A stretch of 14,050 nucleotides of DNA from JBFLVN01 sp040758475 (GTDB lineage: Bacteria; JAGRBM01). The number at the start of each line of letters is the position of its first letter. Position 1 is the stretch's first letter. The notes below the pieces were generated by a model. It did no database searches and was not told the DNA's origin. It worked only from the letters and a program-made list of their open reading frames with translations. The DNA is taken from the NCBI GenBank assembly GCA_040758475.1, contig JBFLVN010000076.1, positions 1 through 14,050 on the forward strand, given 5' to 3'. The position numbers and the translations under genes are program-made. This document shows positions 7,924 to 13,030 of this stretch, one piece after another.

Positions 7924-8322
7924 CTATGGTTCGCAATAATCCACGATTACTTGATGGACCCGGAGGTAGTGGCGGTCGGTCGTGAGGAGCCGCAGGCCGT
8001 ATTGCATCGCACTGGCGGCGATCCACAGGTCGTTGGTCGGGATTGGCGTTCCGGCGGCGCGTAGCGAAGAGAAAATTTCGGCGTAGCAGTCGGCTGTATC
8101 CTCATCGAGAGGAAGCACCTTCGTCCGTCCTTCTTCCAGGAACTCCAGGAGCGTCCGCTCGTTTTCCCGGCGGCGGGTTCCAGCCCGGAACCCCGCGCGA
8201 AGTTCTCCGAGGACTACGGCGTTCAGATGGACCTCATCGGCCCGTCCGAATGCTTCCAGGATTTCCGGGTGGGACCGGAGCAGGGCCGAGTAGGCGGAGG
8301 TATCGACGAGGATGCGGCTCAT
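7924..8322 (-). CDS. vapC: VapC-type PIN-domain toxin
   Basis: This 132-residue PIN-domain protein is the expected size for a VapC endoribonuclease toxin, a family that cleaves tRNA or rRNA and uses Mg2+. The four conserved acidic residues are visible: Asp7 in ILVDTSAY, Glu40 in LGELRAG, Asp98 in TNDLWIAA and Asp116 in LLTTDRHY. The active site therefore looks intact. The start overlaps the stop of the upstream antitoxin gene as ATGA (8319-8322), the standard arrangement for coupled translation of toxin after antitoxin. The RNA target cannot be read from the sequence. Confidence 0.95.
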   Translation of the reverse strand: MSRILVDTSAYSALLRSHPEILEAFGRADEVHLNAVVLGELRAGFRAGTRRRENERTLLEFLEEGRTKVLPLDEDTADCYAEIFSSLRAAGTPIPTNDLWIAASAMQYGLRLLTTDRHYLRVHQVIVDYCEP

Positions 8323-8570
8323 TTCCAGAGTTCCGGATCGATTTTGCGTTGCTGGGCCAGAGCCCGCTCGAATTTCTGGGCGTCTTTCTTTGTCCAGCGG
8401 CCCGCGAACTTGTCGTAATCATGGTGGGACGGGCGCTTTTTCCGGGAACCCTCGGCTTCTTCGAGGAGCGCGACCACCGCCCGGTTGAGGCTCGTCTTTT
8501 CCGCCTGGGCACGGCGCCGGATCGCCCTTTCGATCTCGGGCGGGAGGTTTCGAATCGTGAGTTGTTTCAT
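8319..8570 (-). CDS. vapB: Ribbon-helix-helix antitoxin (VapB/FitA-like)
   Basis: The 83-residue protein begins with MKQLTIRNLPPEIERAI, the DNA-binding beta strand and first helix of an Arc/FitA-type ribbon-helix-helix domain (about 1-40). The second helix, KTSLNRAVVALLEEA, completes the domain. The lysine- and aromatic-rich tail (about 45-83, HHDYDKFAGRW) is the part expected to wrap around and block the VapC active site. It is translated first, with AGGAG 6 bases before the ATG, and overlaps vapC by 4 bases. Autoregulation by the antitoxin-toxin complex is the family rule, and a set of related half-sites lies directly upstream. Confidence 0.93.
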   Translation of the reverse strand: MKQLTIRNLPPEIERAIRRRAQAEKTSLNRAVVALLEEAEGSRKKRPSHHDYDKFAGRWTKKDAQKFERALAQQRKIDPELWK

Positions 8571-8582
8571 GGAAGGCTCCTG

Positions 8583-8626
8583 TGAGTCATTCCATGAGTC
8601 TAGTTGATTTATTTAATGACTCGCAA
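8583..8626 (-). promoter_or_regulatory. Candidate vapBC promoter with repeated operator half-sites
   Basis: On the plus strand TGAGTCA (8583-8589), TGAGTCT (8595-8601) and TGACTCG (8617-8623) are three versions of one near-palindromic 7-mer. The outer two form a perfect 8-bp inverted repeat, GAGTCATT / AATGACTC (8584-8591 and 8615-8622). On the minus strand a possible -35 TTGCGA (8626-8621) and -10 TAGACT (8602-8597) are 18 bases apart and overlap these sites. Binding here by the VapBC complex would repress the operon. The sites also lie within 80 bases of the divergent sulfatase-like gene. Confidence 0.5.
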
Positions 8627-8660
8627 CTTCACTTGACGCCTCTCCCCCCAGCGGCCATGG

Positions 8661-9815
8661 ATGCGGGCCGTGGACGATCTCTCGCCAGCCCCCGAAGCCC
8701 CGCCGCCGGAAGGCGGGCGGCGTTTTGTGCCGTTTATTTTTACGGCCGTGGCTCTGGGGCTCGTCCTTTCGCTCGTAGTAGGGACTCTTATCGCCAGCCG
8801 GCAGGCGCGAAATTTGCGCCGCCAGGAGGCCGTTTCCGGGGATCATCCCAATTTCCTGGTCGTTGTTTTCGATGCCTTCCGGTGGGAGAGCTTTTTTAAG
8901 AACGGACATCCGGCGCCATTGGTCGAACTCTCCCAATCAGATATTTCTTACAAAGAAGCCTATCCCCCTTCCAAAGACCCAGCCGCAAGTCTCCTTGCGC
9001 TCCTTACGGGACGTTCGCCGGTTTGCGGGGAGAAAGCGGGAGTCCCTTCTCTGCCCGAAGCGCTAAAGAGCGCCGGGTATGAGACGGCTGTTCTCGTGGG
9101 TGCTTCCGACGTGGGAGACGTGCGGCGCGTGGTCCCCGGCATCGATTTCTTCGCGGGCCCGGGCGTGACGGGGGTTGAACTATCCAAGCTGCTCCGCGGG
9201 AAGGAATCGCTCCTCACGAGCACGCTGCTGACCCAACAGGCCGAGCGGTTCGTGGAGAAGAATTTCGCCAAGCCCTTTTTTCTCTACGTTCACTACGCCG
9301 ACACGCGAATCCCCTATGGTTCCAAGGAGAGCGCTCCCCGGGCCGTGAATTTCAAGGGAACGCCCGAGGAAGCGGAGAAACTCCGCGCGGCGATGAGGGA
9401 TCGGCCTTGCGGTCTATCGCCTCAGGAACAAGAAGGGGCGAGGGGGCTCTATGAAGACGCCCTAGAAGCTTCCGGCGCCCACCTTACCATCTTGCGCGAA
9501 CGCCTGAGCGAACTTGGGATTCTGGAAAAAACCCTCATCGTCGTGACGGGAGCGCGGGGGGAAGCATTGCCACAGGAAGAATGCGCGCAAGACGCCCCGG
9601 CGGCCAAGGTTCCGCTCGTCGTACTGGGGCCGGGTGTGGCGAAGAAAACCGTGGGGCCAGCCGTTTCCATTCTCGGCCTGGTCCCCACGGTGGCAAGTCT
9701 CGCGGGCGCGGAAATCTCTTCCGATTGGAGCGGCCGGGACTTGGGCGGATGCCTCACGTCCCCCGCCGCGTGCGAAGAAGCAATTTCAAATCCCGGGGGC
9801 GATTGCGCCCCCTGA
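8661..9815 (+). CDS. Membrane-anchored sulfatase-fold protein, probable pseudoenzyme
   Basis: The 384-residue protein has a short cytoplasmic N-terminus and one transmembrane segment (about 22-45), followed by an extracytoplasmic alkaline-phosphatase/sulfatase-fold domain. Recognisable blocks are NFLVVVFDAFRWE (first metal Asp, D71), ASLLALLTGRSP (109-120, the sulfatase SLLTG motif), PFFLYVHYADTRIPY (205-219) and LIVVTGARGEAL (292-303). In active relatives the last two read D-P-H-x-P-Y and S-D-H-G-E. Here His is replaced by Arg, and Asp-His by Ala-Arg. The nucleophile region before SLLTG (PPSKDPAA) also lacks the usual C/S-x-P-x-R or T-x-P-S pattern. Loss of several metal and substrate residues suggests a non-catalytic or binding role. 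ATG 8661 is the first usable start; no good Shine-Dalgarno is seen. The stop abuts the FecR-domain gene on the other strand. Confidence 0.82.
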   Translation: MRAVDDLSPAPEAPPPEGGRRFVPFIFTAVALGLVLSLVVGTLIASRQARNLRRQEAVSGDHPNFLVVVFDAFRWESFFKNGHPAPLVELSQSDISYKEAYPPSKDPAASLLALLTGRSPVCGEKAGVPSLPEALKSAGYETAVLVGASDVGDVRRVVPGIDFFAGPGVTGVELSKLLRGKESLLTSTLLTQQAERFVEKNFAKPFFLYVHYADTRIPYGSKESAPRAVNFKGTPEEAEKLRAAMRDRPCGLSPQEQEGARGLYEDALEASGAHLTILRERLSELGILEKTLIVVTGARGEALPQEECAQDAPAAKVPLVVLGPGVAKKTVGPAVSILGLVPTVASLAGAEISSDWSGRDLGGCLTSPAACEEAISNPGGDCAP

Positions 9816-10430
9816 CTATTCGAGCGTCACTTCTTTCAAATAACCCGCCACGTCTTCGGCCGAGGGGCTGATGGGCGTCGTTTTGCCCTGGCCCAGTTCC
9901 CCTACGCATTGCCCGCCGCCGAGCTTCGCTGCGTCGGGCGGGCCCTTGAGCGAGCGTACTTCGATGTTTCCTTCGAGGGCGCAGATGGCGTCCACTTCCG
10001 TATCACCCCAGAGGACCGTCCCCCGCACCCCGGCCACGGCCGTGGGGGTGCGGACTTCGAAATCGGTCGGGCCCCCGAAGAATTTGGATATAGCGATCTT
10101 GAAGCGCCCGGCCAGGACTTCGAGGCGGGCCTTGCGGCTCTTGGGCTGCATCTCGACGGCGCCCATCTTGACCCGGCTCCGGGGGCCGATGGCCAGGATG
10201 GAATCATCCGAGAGGAGGATCTTGATCTTGGAAGCGGCGTCCGTCTCCACCACGTCCCCGTCGTAGAGGGCCTTGCCCCGGGGGAGGGCCTGCCGGGAGG
10301 CGCCCTTGGGTGTGATTTGGGGCGTGCCGTTGATGCGTACGACCCAGGCGATGGGTTCCGCGAGGGCGGCCGCGGGGGCCGCCAGGAGGATTAAAAGCGC
10401 CAAAAGGGGGCGAAAGAAGGAACGGTTCAT
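9816..10430 (-). CDS. FecR-domain protein with signal peptide
   Basis: The 204-residue protein starts with a classical Sec signal peptide (basic MNRSFFR, hydrophobic core, AALA-EP cleavage near residue 25). Residues about 54-160 match the FecR domain: the LYDGDVVETDAASKIKI strand pair, LAIGPRSRVKM, and the characteristic FEVRTPTAVAGVRGT motif. Unlike the FecR anti-sigma regulator it has no cytoplasmic N-terminal region or transmembrane anchor, and no ECF sigma factor or TonB receptor lies nearby. It belongs with the many exported FecR-domain proteins of uncertain role, perhaps ligand- or peptidoglycan-associated. AGGA-type sequences precede the ATG. It converges on the sulfatase-like gene with no bases between the two stop codons, so neither gene can have a terminator in the gap. 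Confidence 0.9.
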   Translation of the reverse strand: MNRSFFRPLLALLILLAAPAAALAEPIAWVVRINGTPQITPKGASRQALPRGKALYDGDVVETDAASKIKILLSDDSILAIGPRSRVKMGAVEMQPKSRKARLEVLAGRFKIAISKFFGGPTDFEVRTPTAVAGVRGTVLWGDTEVDAICALEGNIEVRSLKGPPDAAKLGGGQCVGELGQGKTTPISPSAEDVAGYLKEVTLE

Positions 10431-10537
10431 GATTTTGTCCTTTCCTTACCGAATGCCTACGGAGCGGTTTTAGCCCTGGATGAGAATGCCGGTTGAAGGG
10501 TTTTAAGTAGCCCGTGGGGCGGGAAAGTCCAGGGCGG

Positions 10538-10571
10538 AGGGAGTCCCGGCGGCCGATCGGCTAGACTCCCT
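10538..10571 (+). promoter_or_regulatory. Inverted repeat overlapping the zinc-ribbon gene leader
   Basis: AGGGAGTC (10538-10545) pairs perfectly with GACTCCCT (10564-10571), and the loop contains the palindrome GCCGATCGGC (10552-10561). The structure ends 5 bases before the ATG of the zinc-ribbon gene and occupies the place where a Shine-Dalgarno would be; none is otherwise visible. It may be a protein-binding site in the 146-bp divergent gap or an RNA hairpin affecting initiation. Confidence 0.4.
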
Positions 10572-10576
10572 GGTCC

Positions 10577-11176
10577 ATGCCGCGCCGCTGCCCCAGCTGC
10601 TCCCATCCGATGGACGCCCACGCCTGCCGGACGCGCACGGGGGGCTTGGTCGAAATCGATTGCTGCCATTCCTGCGGCGGCCTCTACTTCGACCGGGGGG
10701 AGATTTTCCAGATATCGAAAGACATCGCCGACCGGCTTTCGGACTTTCCAAGGGAGGCCGCGGCCTCCGGATTCGGTGGAGGGGCCTGTCCCGGTTGCGG
10801 AAACTCCTTGGTGAAGCTCCGGGAGCCCAACTTCCCCTCGAAAGTAGCGGCCTGGCAGTGCGCCTCCTGCCTCGGGATGTGGATGGGGGAGGAGGATTTG
10901 GTCGCCTTCCAGCGGTTCCGGGAGGAGAAACTCGCCCTCCTGCGCGAAGAAGCCAAGAAGGAAAAGGTGGTGGAGCCCGAGCGCCGGCTCCACATCCGCC
11001 ATCACGTGGAGGACGAGATGAAGAAGGAGTTCCGCGAGCTGGGGCCCTCCCTGGCCATGCTCGCCGCCCCCACCTGGATGCTCGTGGGGGTGACCCTCGT
11101 CGAGGCGGCGCTTCCCCTGGTGGGCGAAATCCTCGCCCGCCGGAAGGGGCAGAAGCCGCCGGATCAGGAGGAGTGA
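10577..11176 (+). CDS. Double zinc-ribbon (zf-TFIIB type) membrane protein
   Basis: The 199-residue protein has two tandem zinc ribbons of the zf-TFIIB kind. The first uses C5, C8, C30 and C33 (CPSC ... CHSCGGLYFDRGE); the second uses C71, C74, C95 and C98 (CPGC ... CASCLGMWMGEEDL). A charged, probably helical linker (about 110-155) leads to a hydrophobic stretch at about 157-186 that could cross the membrane or form a hairpin, then a short polar tail. The family is widespread and poorly characterised; metal-dependent protein or nucleic-acid binding is plausible but not shown. An in-frame stop at 10562 and the cysteine at residue 5 fix the ATG at 10577 as the start. It is divergent from the FecR-domain gene and lies 199 bases ahead of lemA, with a palindromic repeat between. 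Confidence 0.85.
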   Translation: MPRRCPSCSHPMDAHACRTRTGGLVEIDCCHSCGGLYFDRGEIFQISKDIADRLSDFPREAAASGFGGGACPGCGNSLVKLREPNFPSKVAAWQCASCLGMWMGEEDLVAFQRFREEKLALLREEAKKEKVVEPERRLHIRHHVEDEMKKEFRELGPSLAMLAAPTWMLVGVTLVEAALPLVGEILARRKGQKPPDQEE

Positions 11177-11244
11177 GGACTACCGGAGCGCCGTGGCGAC
11201 GAGTATTCTGATTGAGTAACGGAAGCCCGCGGCGAAAGTTTTTT

Positions 11245-11336
11245 TGCCCCTCCCCCTCTGGGGGAGGGTGGCCGAAGGCCGGGAGAGGGCCCTCTCCCGC
11301 CGCTGCGCGGCACCCTCTCTCAAAGGGAGAGGGGCA
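11245..11336. repeat. 92-bp palindromic repeat, copy A (upstream of lemA)
   Basis: The ends TGCCCCTC (11245-11252) and GAGGGGCA (11329-11336) are inverted repeats. Between them are four small hairpins around an 18-bp perfect palindrome (11281-11298): CCCTCCCCC-TCT-GGGGGAGGG (11248-11268), GGCC-GAA-GGCC (11270-11280), GCCGC-TGC-GCGGC (11299-11311) and CCCTCTC...GAGAGGG (11313-11333). Copy B at 13063-13154 has the same length and plan. It fills most of the 199-base gap before lemA and ends 39 bases before the lemA ATG, so it would be part of the leader if transcription starts upstream. The preceding T-run (11239-11245) is on the wrong side to make a plus-strand terminator. Confidence 0.9.
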
Positions 11337-11375
11337 CCGGAAACGAGTAAACTTTTTCCAGGGGGGATCACCACC

Positions 11376-11945
11376 ATGTTAAGCGGCTGGGTTCTCGTGG
11401 CGGTTGTTATCGGCGTTCCGCTTCTCCTGTTCATCATCCTCTACAACTCGCTCGTCGCGGCCAAGAACCAGTGTTCGAACGGCTGGGCCCAGATCGACGT
11501 GCAGCTAAAGCGCCGCGCCGACCTGATCCCCAATCTGGTCGAAGCGGTCAAGGGCGCCATGAGCCACGAGCGGGAAACGCTCGAAAACGTGGTCAAGTGG
11601 CGCAATCAGGCGGCAGGGCTCCAGAATTCCCCCGATCTCGCAGCGAGAGTCCAGGCGGAGAGCGCCCTTTCGGGGGCTTTGGGACGGCTCCTCGTCGTCA
11701 TGGAGAATTACCCCCAGCTCCGCGCGACCGAGAACATCGGCCGGCTGCAAGAGGAACTCACGTCCACCGAGAACCGGATCGGATTCGCCCGGCAGCACTA
11801 CAACGACGTTTCGACCAAGTTCAACACGAAGATCGAGCAGATCCCCACGAACTTCATCGCGGGCATCGCCTCCATGAAGCCCTTCCCGCTCTTCGAGGTC
11901 ACCGAGGCGGCCGACCGGGCGGTTCCGAAAGTCTCGCTCAAGTAG
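11376..11945 (+). CDS. lemA: LemA family protein
   Basis: The 189-residue protein is full length for LemA. It has an N-terminal transmembrane segment (about 4-23), then the family block YNSLV, N31, W37, and IDVQLKRRADLIPNLVEAVKG at 40-60. A long helical region follows, and the conserved ENYPQL (110-115) and ENRIGFARQHYND (132-144) segments lie near the end. LemA proteins are membrane-anchored helical bundles often encoded with M48 proteases, and that is the case here: the protease gene follows after 21 bases, so an operon is very likely. I chose ATG 11376 because it gives the family's usual N-terminus and has a GGGGGG Shine-Dalgarno at 11361-11366. The frame stays open back to 11244 only because it runs through the palindromic repeat. 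Confidence 0.96.
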   Translation: MLSGWVLVAVVIGVPLLLFIILYNSLVAAKNQCSNGWAQIDVQLKRRADLIPNLVEAVKGAMSHERETLENVVKWRNQAAGLQNSPDLAARVQAESALSGALGRLLVVMENYPQLRATENIGRLQEELTSTENRIGFARQHYNDVSTKFNTKIEQIPTNFIAGIASMKPFPLFEVTEAADRAVPKVSLK

Positions 11946-11966
11946 GCCTCCTGAGCGGCGCCGCCC

Positions 11967-13016
11967 ATGCCGCCCGTTAATTTTTTAGAAGCCCAGGCCA
12001 GCAACCGCTGGCGGACTTTCTTTCTCATTTTCCTGCTCACTGCCATCCTGGTAGCGCTTTGTCTTCTTCTGGAAATCAGTTTGGCGGAGCGGGGTCCATC
12101 CTACCGGTTTGGCGGTGTCGTCCCCGCGCAAGGGGAAAAAATACCCATCGCGCTGTGGGCTTTCGGGTTTTCGTGCCTCTACGCGCTTGTGAGCTATTTC
12201 ATCGGCGGCCGCACGATTCTCTTCGCCGCCGGGGCGCGCCACGCCGATCCCACGTCCCTCAAGGAAAAGACGTTCATCAACGTGGCCGAGGAAGTGGCCA
12301 TCGCCGCCGGGCTTCCCGTCCCTAGCCTCTGGATTCTCCCCGACAACGACTTGAATGCGTTTGCCACCGGGCGCGATCCCGCCCACGCGGCCATCGCCGT
12401 GACGGAAGGGCTCCTCGATAAACTTTCCCGCGACGAACTCCAGGCCGTCGTCGCCCACGAGATGGGCCACATCCGCAACCGGGATATTCTCCTCATGCTC
12501 TACGTGGCGTGCATGCTCGGGGCCATGGCCCTGATCGTCGAACTCCTCCTTCGCCTCTCCCGGCGCGGGATGGTGCGGGGCGGCGGGAAGAGGGATGGCG
12601 GCGGCGCGATCATCTTCCTGCTGGCGGGCCTCATCGGCTGGATTCTAGGAAGGCTCGTCGCCCAGTTCGTCGCCATGGCCGTCTCCCGGGAGCGGGAGTA
12701 CTTGGCCGACGCCACTTCCGCCGAACTTACCCGCAACCCCCAATCCCTCGTGGACGCTCTGCGGAAGATTCACGCCTCCATCCAGCCCACGGTGGTCGCC
12801 CATCAGGCCACCGCGCCGCTCTTCATCGACGACCCCCGGGGCCGGGCGGTAAACGAACGCGAGGGAAAATTGGCCGATCTCCTCTCCACCCACCCGCCCA
12901 TGGAGCTTCGCCTCCGGCGTCTCGAACAGATGGCCTTCGCCAATACGAAGCGCGACCGCGCCGCCCAGGGGCTCCATCCCCTCACCGGCGAAGCGATGGA
13001 CCCGTTTACGAAGTGA
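11967..13016 (+). CDS. M48 family (HtpX-like) membrane metalloprotease
   Basis: The 349-residue integral membrane protein has transmembrane segments at about 18-36, 61-83, 175-196 and 214-237. The zinc-binding HEMGH motif lies at 164-168, and a probable third ligand, Glu244, sits in SREREYLADA. A late STHPP motif (307-311) is also typical of M48B proteases. All catalytic residues look intact. HtpX-type enzymes degrade misfolded membrane proteins at the inner membrane. The gene follows lemA closely, matching the common lemA-M48 operon. It is longer than E. coli HtpX (about 290 residues), mainly through its extended N-terminal membrane region, so I do not assign htpX as symbol. The next gene starts 14 bases after its stop. 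Confidence 0.95.
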   Translation: MPPVNFLEAQASNRWRTFFLIFLLTAILVALCLLLEISLAERGPSYRFGGVVPAQGEKIPIALWAFGFSCLYALVSYFIGGRTILFAAGARHADPTSLKEKTFINVAEEVAIAAGLPVPSLWILPDNDLNAFATGRDPAHAAIAVTEGLLDKLSRDELQAVVAHEMGHIRNRDILLMLYVACMLGAMALIVELLLRLSRRGMVRGGGKRDGGGAIIFLLAGLIGWILGRLVAQFVAMAVSREREYLADATSAELTRNPQSLVDALRKIHASIQPTVVAHQATAPLFIDDPRGRAVNEREGKLADLLSTHPPMELRLRRLEQMAFANTKRDRAAQGLHPLTGEAMDPFTK

Positions 13017-13030
13017 AAAATATTTTGCCG

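Noticed and set aside
7924..8570. A new defence system around the PIN-domain gene
   Set aside because: The pair has the standard VapBC size, order, motifs and 4-base overlap; neighbouring genes are housekeeping or metabolic.
9816..10430. FecR-type iron-signalling system
   Set aside because: The protein has a cleavable signal peptide and no cytoplasmic anti-sigma part, and no ECF sigma factor or TonB-dependent receptor is nearby.
11235..11336. Intrinsic terminator after the zinc-ribbon gene
   Set aside because: The T-run comes before the hairpins on the plus strand, not after. The element also matches a repeat family found inside a gene.
11245..11336. CRISPR-like array from the repeated GC-rich units
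   Set aside because: The units are nested inverted repeats, not regularly spaced direct repeats with unique spacers, and no cas gene is present.
11244..11375. An upstream start for lemA giving 44 extra residues
   Set aside because: The extension is entirely repeat-derived, starts from a TTG without a ribosome site, and precedes the family's normal membrane-anchor N-terminus at ATG 11376.
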